Shown here piece after piece: positions 34,707 to 43,310 of a DNA stretch of 64,000 nucleotides (positions are counted from its first letter, which is position 1; every line of letters starts with the position of its first letter). Made by a program: the position numbers and the translations under genes. The notes under the pieces are model-generated. The model was not told where the DNA came from. It did not search any database and saw nothing but the letters and a program-made list of their open reading frames with translations. This stretch comes from Actinacidiphila oryziradicis (lineage in GTDB: Bacteria > Actinomycetota > Actinomycetes > Streptomycetales > Streptomycetaceae): assembly GCF_005047355.1 (NCBI RefSeq), contig NZ_SUMC01000039.1, forward strand, positions 1-64,000, written 5' to 3'.

Positions 34707-36247
34707 GCGCTGGGTTCCCTTTCTTGGTTGGTGAGTAGTCCGATGCCGGGGTAGTGCTTGCGCTGGTTGGACAGGATCATCTCCTTGGGCGAGTTCAGTC
34801 CGACGAGTTCCCGGGTTCGGGCGGCGAACGCACGCGAGGACATGGGCGGTGCCCCTTCATTGTGGCACCAGGTCCGGTAGGCGGCGTAGAGCGCGGTCTG
34901 TTCGGCGCGCAGGTCGGGGCTTTGGGTGCAGCACTCGTCGTAGAAACGAGCTGTGTGGTCCTCGGTCTCCGCGTACGCGCTGGTGGCGATCCGTACCCGT
35001 TCGGGCCCGGTGAGGTCGCGGTCGCCGGAGAGGTAGCGGCGGGCGCCGTCGATGAGCCAGGTGAGGATGCCGGGGCCTTCCTCGGTGACGAGGATGTCCG
35101 CGAGGTTGTCGATCTTGCGGTGGTCGGGGACGACCCGCTCGAACGGGATCAGCCGCATGCGCCGCCAGAACGCGAAGCCGCCTGTGCCGACCTCGGGCCT
35201 GTGGTTGCCCAGCAGCCAGAGTTTGTGGGTGGGGTTGAATCCAAAGAAGTCTTGCCTCATACGGCGGGCTTTGATGCGGTCGCCGCCGGTCAGCAGCTTG
35301 ACGCGGCCCTCGTCGAACTTGTCGCCCGGTTTGACCTCGGAGCAGACGATGACCCGTCGGCCGTGGAGTTCGGCGAGGTCGGTGGGGTGGCCTTCGTAGG
35401 GACGGGCCATCAGGAAGCCGGGCGGGGCTGCGTCCGCGTAGTCGCCCAGAAGTTTCATCAGGACGTCCAGGAGGACGGATTTGCCGTTCTTGCCCGAGCC
35501 GAAGAGGAAGGGCAGGACTTGGCCGCCGACGTCGCCAGTGACGGAGTAGCCCAGCATCAGTTGCAGGTAGGCGATCATCTGCCGGTCTTCGGCGTCCGCG
35601 CCGAAGGTGTCGGTCAGGAACCGTTCCCAGCGCGGGGTGGGCAGGGGCTGGGGGCCGACGGTGGTGGAGCGGGAGTGGAAGTCCTTGTTGGGGTCGGGGG
35701 TTTTGACCAGGCCCGTGCGCAGGTCGACGATGCCGTCGGGGGTACACAGGGCGTAGGGGTCGGCGTCCAGTCGGGTTGCGTTGAGGACCATGCCGGGGGC
35801 GGACTTGGCCTGTGTGAGCATGGCGTTGATGCCGGTGGTGGACAGAGCTCGGCGGCGGTGTGACTGCAGGGCCTGGGCGGTGAACAGGCCGCGGGGGTCG
35901 TGGCCGGCGATGGCTTCGGCCAGGTCGCCGGCAGCCCACAGCACGGTGTCGTCCTCGTCGATCTGCCAGCGGGTGGTGTCCCACCGGTACCAGCCGATCC
36001 CGGGGACGTGGCGGTAGTCGTTGGCGTACAGCTTGACGAACAGCTTGGCGTTGCCGCGGTCGGTGAGGGTGTCCGGCAACAGGCCGGCAGCTGTGGCTTC
36101 CCCTGCCGCCGCGCGGGAGGCGTCCACCTGGGCCGGCAAGGCCACGGTGGCCGCTGGGGCGAGGCGGGCCTGGTTACGGATCTGAGCGGCGACGGCTTCG
36201 GGGTCGAAGTGGAACAGAGGCTCGGTCTCGTTGCCAAGGGAGGTCAT
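34703..36247 (-). CDS. D5/P4-type replicative helicase
   Basis: 514 residues from ATG 36247. The N-terminal half has the D5-associated region (GIGWYRWDTTRWQIDEDDTV, CTPDGIVDLRTGLVKTPDPN). The C-terminal half is a superfamily 3 ATPase: Walker A FLFGSGKNGKSVLL (near 248-261), VIVCSEVKPGD, GGDRIKARRMRQDFFGF and the arginine-finger region FAFWRRMRLIPF. Such proteins unwind plasmid and phage origins. It is the middle gene of an operon whose junctions are all ATGA overlaps, following the prim-pol gene. Confidence 0.88.
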   Translation of the reverse strand: MTSLGNETEPLFHFDPEAVAAQIRNQARLAPAATVALPAQVDASRAAAGEATAAGLLPDTLTDRGNAKLFVKLYANDYRHVPGIGWYRWDTTRWQIDEDDTVLWAAGDLAEAIAGHDPRGLFTAQALQSHRRRALSTTGINAMLTQAKSAPGMVLNATRLDADPYALCTPDGIVDLRTGLVKTPDPNKDFHSRSTTVGPQPLPTPRWERFLTDTFGADAEDRQMIAYLQLMLGYSVTGDVGGQVLPFLFGSGKNGKSVLLDVLMKLLGDYADAAPPGFLMARPYEGHPTDLAELHGRRVIVCSEVKPGDKFDEGRVKLLTGGDRIKARRMRQDFFGFNPTHKLWLLGNHRPEVGTGGFAFWRRMRLIPFERVVPDHRKIDNLADILVTEEGPGILTWLIDGARRYLSGDRDLTGPERVRIATSAYAETEDHTARFYDECCTQSPDLRAEQTALYAAYRTWCHNEGAPPMSSRAFAARTRELVGLNSPKEMILSNQRKHYPGIGLLTNQEREPSA

Positions 36248-37362
36248 CGGGGGCCCCTTCCCGTATGGAGGGGGTGTTGACGGCCGGCGGTCATGCCGCT
36301 GCGGATGATTTGGGCGGCGCGGCGTTCCTGGCCCGGACGGGCTGCGGCGGCGGCCTCGGTGAGGGCGCGTTCGGCTTCCTCCTCGGTAAGGCGGCCTGCT
36401 GCGACCAGACCGCCGAGGGTGTAGGCGGCGCGGTTGAGAGTGTCGGAGAACCCGGCGCCTTCGGTGACTTGGCCGCATGCCTCGATGGGGGCGATCACGG
36501 TCGCGAGCATGCGTCGGGTGCGGTCGCGGCCGCCGCCCGCGGCGAGGACCGCCTGTTGGGCGCGTGGCGGGACCGGCCGCGGGGCGGGGATGCTGGGAGC
36601 GGGCAGGTGCCCGGTGCGTTCGAGTTCCTGCGCCAGCCAGGTGGGCAGGGCTACCGGCTCGCGGACGCTGTCGAGGGGGGTGTAGACGCCGGCCCGTGTG
36701 GTGGTGCCTGGGGCGATGATGTAGCCGCCGTGGGCGCGGACGTCGACTTGCCAGGCAAGCGCGGTGCCCTGGCTGGAGCCGGAGGAACAGCGCCAGCGGC
36801 GGTTGCCCGTGGCCCGGTACCAGACGTGCAGGCCTCCTGAGGGCGTGCGTACGCGCAACGTGGTGTCGTCGTCTGCGGGGCTGCGCCGGCCGCGCAGGGC
36901 GGCCAGGACGGCGAGAGTGTGGAAGCCGTTGGCCAAGCCGGTGAGGTCGACGTGGTCGCCGATCTCGATGCCGGGCAGGATCCGGTCCCGGGTCGGCGGC
37001 TGGGTGGGGTGGGCGTCGATGTCGATGACGACCAGGCCGGCCGGGCCACAGGCGATGCCGACTCCGAACTCTGGTTGGGTGCCCCACCAGTTGGCGATGC
37101 GGCGCTGGTCGAGGGTGGCGGCGTGGAAGCCGTGGCACCAGCGTCCCGCGGGCAGGCAGGGGCACTCGCTTGGCGCGTGCGGATTGGTCCGGCACTCGGT
37201 GCAGTTCGCGGCCGGGGTCTTGCGGCTGGCGGCGAGGGGGTGCACGGGCCAGCCACGGCGGGCGCACCAGCTCGCGGTGGCCAGGGAGGCAGCGACTGAA
37301 GCCCTGGGAGCGGACTGTTGTGAGTCGCTGCTGGAAAAGCGCAGCTCAGCAGGCATTCGCAC
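36244..37362 (-). CDS. Bifunctional DNA primase/polymerase (prim-pol)
   Basis: 372 residues. Archaeo-eukaryotic primase-polymerase core: WCARRGWPVHPLAASRKTPA, WWGTQPEFGVGIACG, the metal-binding GLVVIDIDAHP, PSGGLHVWY and a glycine-rich VRAHGGYIIAPG. A helical C-terminal domain (VTEGAGFSDTLNRAAYTLGG) follows. It primes replication of plasmids and integrative elements. Its upstream region is filled with AGCGACTGAA repeats, one of which lies inside the first codons, so it is expressed from and acts at the putative origin. ATG 37362 was kept; the first 25 residues are weakly conserved-looking. Confidence 0.88.
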   Translation of the reverse strand: MRMPAELRFSSSDSQQSAPRASVAASLATASWCARRGWPVHPLAASRKTPAANCTECRTNPHAPSECPCLPAGRWCHGFHAATLDQRRIANWWGTQPEFGVGIACGPAGLVVIDIDAHPTQPPTRDRILPGIEIGDHVDLTGLANGFHTLAVLAALRGRRSPADDDTTLRVRTPSGGLHVWYRATGNRRWRCSSGSSQGTALAWQVDVRAHGGYIIAPGTTTRAGVYTPLDSVREPVALPTWLAQELERTGHLPAPSIPAPRPVPPRAQQAVLAAGGGRDRTRRMLATVIAPIEACGQVTEGAGFSDTLNRAAYTLGGLVAAGRLTEEEAERALTEAAAAARPGQERRAAQIIRSGMTAGRQHPLHTGRGPR

Positions 37363-37880
37363 CCCCTATCAGCGACCGAAGCGACTCAATGACGGACACA
37401 GCCTAACGAATGTGGCCCGTGAGGTTGTGGAGCACATGCGAGGGAAGCCTGTGCTGTGTTCGTGAGGCGTTCGGCAGGCGTCGGCAGCGACCGAGACGGA
37501 CGGCAGCGACTGAGGGACGTTCAGTCGCTGCTGTTGAGCGAATCAGAGAACCGCAGGTCCGACTATGTCCAAGACTCAAAACAGCGACTGAAGCGACTGA
37601 AGCTCCTGTATATCACGCACACGCACGCACACGAAGGGCCTCACATATAGCAACCTTGAGTCGCTTCAGTCGCTGTCAATCCTTTGTCACCGCCCTGACC
37701 TGCGCATTTTGTGCGGGCCGAGGGTAGCGACTGAACAGTCGCTGAGTAGCTGCACCTTCAGTCGCTGTCCCTGTCTGCCGCGCAGCGACCGTAGCGACTG
37801 AAGTGACCGAGCCTCCGACAGTGGGCTCGCGACCGCGGTCCTTGCGGCGGCGAGCCCAGCCATGAGTCGTTACGGTCGCT
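37322..37880. repeat. Iteron-like array, putative replication origin
   Basis: The decamer AGCGACTGAA (or complement TTCAGTCGCT) and close variants occur more than a dozen times in both orientations. Examples: 37371-37380, 37379-37389, 37486-37494, 37505-37513, 37521-37529, 37583-37592 and 37592-37601 in tandem, 37656-37665 and 37665-37674 in tandem, 37726-37735, 37736-37743, 37757-37766, 37793-37802. A less GC-rich stretch (about 37600-37655) lies in the middle and could unwind first. The position directly upstream of prim-pol and helicase genes argues for an origin with initiator-binding iterons. Confidence 0.75.
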
Positions 37881-37975
37881 CGGCCGCGACAGTGCCCGCT
37901 CCCTCCCAATCTGTCTCAAGTGCGGGCTTGGAGGGTTCTCCGACAATTTGGCGAGCTGGGCGAGCCATAGGTCGT

Positions 37976-38410
37976 TCAGGCGGTGGGTCCACGCGCGGGA
38001 CAGAGTGTCGAGCGACTTGGGAGGCCGCCCCGGACAGCGTTCTCGATCACCACATCAGTGCCGCCCTCGACCTCCGTGAGCAGCCACGTCTGGTACGGCT
38101 GCACACCGGCACCGATTCCCAGCCAGCCGAGTCGAGAGGGCGGCACATGCTCCCCCACGAAGACCTCGAACCGGTGCCCGGCCCAGCGCACGTCAAATGT
38201 CTGCGTAAAGGTGTCGGTGCTCACCTCCTCGCAGTCCGGAACCCAACTCGTCGAGTTCGCCACGTCGGTGAGTATGGTGAAGGTCCGTTCCGGCGGGCCG
38301 TGCACGACGGCCCGCGCCCGGTAGAAGCAATGGGCCTCGGCAGGTGAGAAACCGAGGAAGACCCGCCGCCCGACAGGAGCGCCCCGCCCGTGCGGTGACT
38401 CAGAGTTCAT
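37976..38410 (-). CDS. SRPBCC-type protein, frameshifted near 3' end
   Basis: ATG 38410 has GGAGA about 10 nt upstream. FYRARAVVHGPPERTFTILT, VANSTSWVPDCEEV and FDVRWAGHRFEVFVGEHVPP form the START/SRPBCC helix-grip fold, often a lipid or polyketide binding or cyclase-like domain. The frame ends at 37976 with low-complexity residues; adding one base near 38026 instead gives LPKSLDTLSRAWTHRLNDLW and a helical C-terminus as expected, running on towards 37860. It lies beside the iteron array on the distal side from prim-pol. Confidence 0.6.
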   Translation of the reverse strand: MNSESPHGRGAPVGRRVFLGFSPAEAHCFYRARAVVHGPPERTFTILTDVANSTSWVPDCEEVSTDTFTQTFDVRWAGHRFEVFVGEHVPPSRLGWLGIGAGVQPYQTWLLTEVEGGTDVVIENAVRGGLPSRSTLCPARGPTA

Positions 38411-38432
38411 GTGTCCGTTCTCCCCCCGGGTT

Positions 38433-38460
38433 CCCCGGACCAACTGCCGTTGGTCCGGGG
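38433..38460. terminator. Hairpin downstream of chorismate mutase gene
   Basis: CCCCGGACCAA and TTGGTCCGGGG form an 11-bp stem with a 6-nt loop just beyond the stop of the minus-strand chorismate mutase gene and before the SRPBCC start. Likely terminator. Confidence 0.65.
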
Positions 38461-38488
38461 CGGGGTGGAAATGCTCGGTGTCGTCCTG

Positions 38489-39127
38489 TCACTCACTGGA
38501 GCGGCACACCGACTGTGTGGCCGTCCTGAGTGCCTGGCGGTGGAGCGTGTCCAGGCGTTCCAGCGCTGCCCCTGACTCGGTGGCCAGGGCCAACTGCACC
38601 GTGCATGCGACGGGCTTGTCGCGCAATTCCTCGGTGTCCTTGAGTTCTTGGAGCAGGGCCGTGGTCAGTTGGTCGAGCTGCTGGCGGATCGGGCCGAGGT
38701 CGGGGCGCGTCGTGGGCGCTTCCTCCGGGTGGGCGGTCCAGCGGGCGAACAAGCCCTTCTGCACGACCTTGCTCGCGGTGATCTGGTCCTGGAAGAACGC
38801 CACCGCCGCGTCCGGGTTCACCCCGTCAGCCTCGGCCTGAGTCCGGACCTGCTCCAGTACCTGTGCCTCGCGCACGGGGTCTTCGATGGGTGAGTCGGTG
38901 CCGAACTTGGATGCCGCCACGTCATCGCTCACGCGGATGCGCTGGATGACGAGGTCCGTCAGCGGGCCGAGCGCGCCGAGCGGCTTGGCCGTACCTACTG
39001 TGCTGCTGACGGATTCGGCGTTCGTGGGGGCGTCCGTGGCCATGGCCTGAGGAACGGTCAGCACGGTCGCGGCTCCCAGAAAGCCGGTGATCGCGGCGTA
39101 GCGGGTCATATTGGTTCGCAGTTTCAC
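38489..39127 (-). CDS. Exported AroQ-gamma chorismate mutase
   Basis: 212 residues from GTG 39127 (GAGG upstream). A signal peptide (MTRYAAITGFLGAATVLTVP, cleavage after AMA) precedes an all-helical AroQ domain: LVIQRIRVSDDVAASKFGTD, IEDPVREAQVLEQVRTQAEA, FFQDQITASKVVQKGLFARW. This is the gamma class, which converts chorismate to prephenate outside the cytoplasm. The catalytic-type Lys and Arg/Glu positions seem present. Two cysteines in the C-terminal helix region (VACTVQ, SVCRSSE) could form a disulfide. The FAD oxidase gene lies upstream on the same strand; whether they share a role is unknown. Confidence 0.85.
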   Translation of the reverse strand: MKLRTNMTRYAAITGFLGAATVLTVPQAMATDAPTNAESVSSTVGTAKPLGALGPLTDLVIQRIRVSDDVAASKFGTDSPIEDPVREAQVLEQVRTQAEADGVNPDAAVAFFQDQITASKVVQKGLFARWTAHPEEAPTTRPDLGPIRQQLDQLTTALLQELKDTEELRDKPVACTVQLALATESGAALERLDTLHRQALRTATQSVCRSSE

Positions 39128-39185
39128 TGGTCTGCCTCGGTTTTCCATGGACGCGGGAAGTGGGTCGCCTGCGTCAACGGGCCGT

Positions 39186-40562
39186 TCACCGGGTTCGGGA
39201 CGGGTTCGGCAGGGGGGTCGCGTTGAAGGTGCGGTAGGGGTCGTATCGGTGTTTGGCTGTGAGCAGCCGCTCGGTGTTCGGGCCGTAGGCGTGTGTGATC
39301 TGTGTGGTTTCGTCCGGTCCGAGGAGGTTGGGGTAGCCGCCCGGCAGCGCGTCGGGTTCGAGGGCGTCGGCCACGGTGCCGGCCCAGGCTCGGTGCTTGG
39401 TCGCGCGGGGGTCGCCGGGTTCCCACTGGGCGATGATCTCGATCATGAGGTGCGGGTCGCGGTTGCCGAACGCCGTGTCCGTCACGGGTACTCGGGTCGC
39501 GGCTCCGTGCAGGCTGTGTATGGACACGGCCGAATGGGGCGAGGTCAGGGTGGCGCCCGCGAGGCTCAGCACGTCACGTACTCCCGAGGTCAGGGACGGT
39601 ACGGAACGCGTGCGGATCTCGACGTGCCGGCCGAAGGGGAACTGCGCGTCGATGGCCGCGAGCATCGCGGGCAGGGTGGTGGGCGCGATTTGGGAGACGA
39701 GGGGTGTGCCGAGGGTGTCGAGCCGGGCCAGCGCGTGTTCTCCCGCCGTGGCGTCGTCGCCGCTCCAGGTGGGCGAGAGGAACACCACGGGCTTGCCGTC
39801 GGGGCCGGGCAGGACACCGGACTGCACGGTCAGTTCGTCCGGGCTCTCGCCCAGGACGTCCGACAGTCCGGCCAGTACGCTCGCGGCCTGCTCCCAGGGG
39901 AACAGCACCATGCCGGACAGCAGCGTCGGCACGGCGTGCAGACGCACGCGCATCGAGGTGACGACACCGAAGTTCCCGCCACCGCCGCGCAGGGCCCAGA
40001 ACAGCTCCGGCTCCCGTTCGGCGTCGGTCGTGACGACCGAGCCGTCGGCCAGTACCACCTCCACGGACAACAGGTTGTCCAGGGCGAGTCCGAAGCGGCC
40101 GCTGAGCGGCCCGTAGCCACCGCCGAGGGTCAGGCCTGCCATGCCCACGGAGCCGGCGGTACCGGTCGCCGCGGTCAGGCCGAAGGGCTGGATGGCGGCG
40201 ACGAGATCGGCGGCCGTGGCCCCTCCCTCCACCTCCGCAACCCTCGCCACCGGATCCACCGTCACCCGGCGCAGGCCGGAGAGATCGATGGTCAGGCCGC
40301 TGTCGCTCAGTGCCCTCCCGGCCCAGTCGTGACCGCCGCCACGCACCGCCAGAGGTATCCGGAACTCCCGCGCGGCCTGTATGGCAGTTGCGACCTCGGC
40401 CGGATCGGCGCACCGGACGATCACGCCGGGGCGAGCGGACACCGCGCCGTTCCAGATGTGTCGGCCGGCGTCGTAGTCCGGCCCGGTGGAAACCACCTGT
40501 CCCACAGGGATGGTCCGCCGCAGGGCGTCGGTCAGCCGGTCGAGCTGTGGGTGTGTCGTCAC
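39186..40562 (-). CDS. FAD-binding berberine-bridge-type oxidoreductase
   Basis: 458 residues from GTG 40562 (AGAGG about 10 nt upstream). A PCMH-type FAD domain has PLAVRGGGHDWAGRALSDSG, with the His that covalently binds FAD, and VGMAGLTLGGGYGPLSGRFG. The cysteine of bicovalent members is replaced (VGMAG), so FAD is likely attached once. The C-terminal BBE segment RYDPYRTFNATPLPNPSRTR closes the protein. Such enzymes oxidise alcohols, sugars or secondary metabolites. It lies 59 bp upstream of the chorismate mutase gene. Confidence 0.85.
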   Translation of the reverse strand: MTTHPQLDRLTDALRRTIPVGQVVSTGPDYDAGRHIWNGAVSARPGVIVRCADPAEVATAIQAAREFRIPLAVRGGGHDWAGRALSDSGLTIDLSGLRRVTVDPVARVAEVEGGATAADLVAAIQPFGLTAATGTAGSVGMAGLTLGGGYGPLSGRFGLALDNLLSVEVVLADGSVVTTDAEREPELFWALRGGGGNFGVVTSMRVRLHAVPTLLSGMVLFPWEQAASVLAGLSDVLGESPDELTVQSGVLPGPDGKPVVFLSPTWSGDDATAGEHALARLDTLGTPLVSQIAPTTLPAMLAAIDAQFPFGRHVEIRTRSVPSLTSGVRDVLSLAGATLTSPHSAVSIHSLHGAATRVPVTDTAFGNRDPHLMIEIIAQWEPGDPRATKHRAWAGTVADALEPDALPGGYPNLLGPDETTQITHAYGPNTERLLTAKHRYDPYRTFNATPLPNPSRTR

Positions 40563-40711
40563 AGTTATGACACCTCTATCTTGGGGATCTTGACAAAAAC
40601 GTAGTGGGCAGCGTTGCTTCGTCAGCCATAGCCGGCCGAGGCCGTGGGGCGTTCCGGCCGGGGCCGGACGCGGCGGCCCCGGCCGGCGAGGCGGTCATGC
40701 GGGGTTGCGTT

Positions 40712-41521
40712 TCATCGGGTGTTGCGGTCGGCGTCCTCGATGATGTGTGTGACGGCGGCGGGGTGGCTGATCATCACGGCGTGGGAGGAGTTGACCTCCT
40801 CGATGTGCGCGCCGGCCCGCTTCGACATGGAGCGCTGGAGGTTGGGGGCGATCGCGTGGTCCTGGCCGGTGATCAGACTCCAGGAAGGAATGGTCCGGAA
40901 TGCCTCTTGAACGCTGGCGTCGGTGACCGCCCTGGTGTTGGCGGGCCGCTGGGCCGCCGCCAGATCCGCGGCCGTGGTCCGGTCGACGTCGCCGGCGAAG
41001 ACGTCCCGGAAGTGGGCCGGATCGATGGACACGTCCGTACCGCCCGGGACGGCTGTCGAGACCAGCGGGATGGCCGGTGAGGACTGGGCGGCCAGCTCGC
41101 CCACCGTCTCACCCTTCACGGGGATGAAACCGGCGATGTAGACCAGGGCCTTGACATCGGGGTCCGAGGCGGCGGAGTTGGTGATCACGGCGCCACCGTA
41201 GGAATGACCCACCAGCACCACGGGACCCTTGATCGTGGACAGGTAACTGGAGACGTATGCGGTGTCGCTGGTGAGTCCCTGCAGCGGATCGGCGATGGCC
41301 CGCACGGGATAGCCGTCCTTGCGCAGTCGCTCCATCACCGAGGACCAGCTGGAGGAATCCGCCCACGCCCCATGGACCAGGACGACGGTCGGCTTCGCGG
41401 AAGCAGATGTGGAAGAGGATCCGTTGTCGGTCGCCATCGCCACTCCTGGAGCGGTGGTGGCACCGAGCAGCGTCAGGGCACCGACGGCGAGCGCGACGCG
41501 ACGCGGGATACGGACACGCAT
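40712..41521 (-). CDS. Exported alpha/beta hydrolase
   Basis: 269 residues. A signal peptide (RVALAVGALTLLGATTAPGV, cleavage after AMA) is followed by a Ser/Thr-rich linker and an alpha/beta hydrolase: VVLVHGAWADSSSWSSVMER (oxyanion region), VVLVGHSYGGAVITNSA with nucleophile Ser in GHSYGG, and the His in NSSHAVMISHPAAV. It resembles secreted esterase-like hydrolases often found beside TetR genes. It is divergent from a broken TetR gene with GAACGTTC operators between, so it was probably under that repressor. Confidence 0.85.
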   Translation of the reverse strand: MRVRIPRRVALAVGALTLLGATTAPGVAMATDNGSSSTSASAKPTVVLVHGAWADSSSWSSVMERLRKDGYPVRAIADPLQGLTSDTAYVSSYLSTIKGPVVLVGHSYGGAVITNSAASDPDVKALVYIAGFIPVKGETVGELAAQSSPAIPLVSTAVPGGTDVSIDPAHFRDVFAGDVDRTTAADLAAAQRPANTRAVTDASVQEAFRTIPSWSLITGQDHAIAPNLQRSMSKRAGAHIEEVNSSHAVMISHPAAVTHIIEDADRNTR

Positions 41522-41722
41522 GATGTGGCCTTTCGATTCGACTATGACTTGATGTGCAAAGGGCTGGATGCCGAGGACCGGTCCCGGCCCGACACGGGCC
41601 CGGACACCGTCACCTCACCCGGGGCGACCAGGCTCGGCACGGACACGGGCACGGCCACAAGCTCGCCACCCGATCGCCGGCCGGTTGCCGACCAGGTGCG
41701 ACAAGCGGCAAACACTGAAGGA

Positions 41723-41781
41723 GAACGTTCGGTCGCTTCATTAGAAGCGCCCAAACGAACCCCTGTCAAGACGGAACGTTC
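41723..41781. promoter_or_regulatory. Two GAACGTTC operators in divergent promoter
   Basis: GAACGTTC at 41723-41730 and 41774-41781 lie between the divergent hydrolase and TetR genes, in DNA less GC-rich than its surroundings. The same octamer is the core of palindromes near TetR genes at 52614, 52727 and 55621, which supports a TetR-type operator. Confidence 0.6.
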
Positions 41782-41808
41782 TATCTCATTATTTGCTAGC
41801 CTGCCGCT

Positions 41809-42448
41809 ATGCATCCGACCCAGAAGGCGGCAGCGCCTCCGAAGCGCGAGCACGGCTGCTCAGCACGGCAACCAGGATTTTCTACGCGGAGGGAATCCAC
41901 TCCGTCGGCATCGACCGGATCACCGTGGAGGCCAAGGTGACCCGGGCCACGCTGTACCGGCACTTCGCGGGCAAGGAGGAACTCGTCCTCGCCTACCTCG
42001 ACCAAGCCGACCAAGGAATCCGCGGACAGGTCGCCGCCGCCCAGGCGAGCAGCCCGTCAGCCGTCGGCAAAGTCTAGGCCGTCGCCGAATCCATCACCCA
42101 AGGCATCCTGTCCCCCGGTTTCCGCGGCTGCGCCTTCCTCAACGCGGCAGCCGAATACCCCGACCCCGCCCACCCGATCCATCAAGTCATCCTGGACCAC
42201 CGGCAATGGTTCCTGAACACCGTCACGGACCTGCTGGCGGAGACCAGCGACGAGCCCGCCGCCCCAGCGGCCCGACATATCGTCATGCTCAGGGACGGCG
42301 CCATGGCCGCCGGCTGCCTCTTCGACCCCGAACTGGTCTCCGCGACTTTCCTGCAAGGCGTCGCGGGAATCCTCCTGGCACGCACCGGCTCAGCGTCGAG
42401 TCGGACCCGATCCCCTCCATCACCGACACCACGGACCAGGCACCCTGA
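41809..42448 (+). pseudogene. TetR regulator broken by frameshift and stop
   Basis: ATG 41809 begins in the wrong phase; one extra C in CCGACCC would give a continuous start with the HTH frame (SEARARLLSTATRIFYAEGI, then ITVEAKVTRATLYRHFAGKE). A TAG at 42075 then interrupts the same frame, which continues with SPGFRGCAFLNAAAEYPDPA and helical sequence of the ligand domain up to about 42400, with the likely end at 42448 one frame over. The homologous 5' end recurs at 55660. The gene cannot make a full repressor as written. Confidence 0.75.
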
Positions 42449-42785
42449 CCCCTCCCACCCCCGCTATCGACAGACAACACCACGCCTCAGCACCGACACG
42501 CTGTCGGTGACGTGGAGGGCGCCGTCCAAGGCGTCTTCCCTCGTGACGGCCCCGCACCGAGGGAGGTCATGACCGACCGCCAGGAACGGTCCGTGTCGCC
42601 TGCTTCAGGATCGGGCCGGCCCGTCACTTTCTACGCGATCCGCACCGTCCTGTTCGACAGGGGCGAAAAACCTCTCGCCCCGGTCGCTACCCACGGGTCC
42701 CGTCGCAGCCTGCTCGACCCGCCCGTGGACCGCCGAGGCGACAGCACACACATAGTTGCCTCAAGCAATGACATAGGAGATACCC

Positions 42786-43280
42786 GTGACCGGGAACGAC
42801 CTGTACGAGGAGCTGACGCGGCATCTGAGCGCCGTCGGTTCCGTACGCCGGAAGCTGGGCCGGATCCTTCCGGCCGGCTGCTCCGACGCCTCCGCCACAA
42901 TGCTGGCCGTTCTCGGCCGCCACGGTGCCATGCGCATCGGCAGGCTCACCGAACTGCTCGGTGTCGACCCGTCGGTCACCAGCCGCCACGCCGCCCAACT
43001 CACCATGCTGGGCTGGGTCGACCGCAAACCCGACCCGGCCGACCGGCGCTCGAGCATTCTGCGACTGACCTCCGAAGGCCACGCCCAGCTCGCCGAACTG
43101 TCCGACCGTCGCTCCCGGGAACTCGCCGCACGGCTGGCCGGCTGGAGCGACGAGGACATCCGCCGACTGGCCTGGCTGCTGTCCCGGCTCCGCGCCGACT
43201 TCGACGCTCAGCGGACCGGACAGCACACGTTCGCAGACCCGTCCGAGGGCGCCCGCCGCCCCCGTACCCCCGCCGCGTAA
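42786..43280 (+). CDS. MarR family regulator
   Basis: 164 residues from GTG 42786 (AGGAG 8 nt upstream). Winged helix: MRIGRLTELLGVDPSVTSRH, recognition helix and wing VDRKPDPADRRSSILRLTSE, with dimerising helices at both ends. TTGC-N5-GCAA (42756-42768) just upstream is a candidate operator. The MFS efflux gene follows 30 bp later, the classic MarR-repressed drug pump layout. Confidence 0.88.
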   Translation: MTGNDLYEELTRHLSAVGSVRRKLGRILPAGCSDASATMLAVLGRHGAMRIGRLTELLGVDPSVTSRHAAQLTMLGWVDRKPDPADRRSSILRLTSEGHAQLAELSDRRSRELAARLAGWSDEDIRRLAWLLSRLRADFDAQRTGQHTFADPSEGARRPRTPAA

Positions 43281-43310
43281 CACCCACTGCCACCAGGTAG
43301 GGAACACCCC

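Noticed and set aside
34754..35863. Long plus-strand frame opposite the helicase gene
   Set aside because: Gly/Val-rich composition without motifs, fully antisense to a protein with Walker A and arginine-finger motifs.
37322..37880. CRISPR array
   Set aside because: The repeats are only about 10 bp, occur in both orientations and have irregular or overlapping spacing with no spacers, so iterons are the better reading. No cas genes are present.
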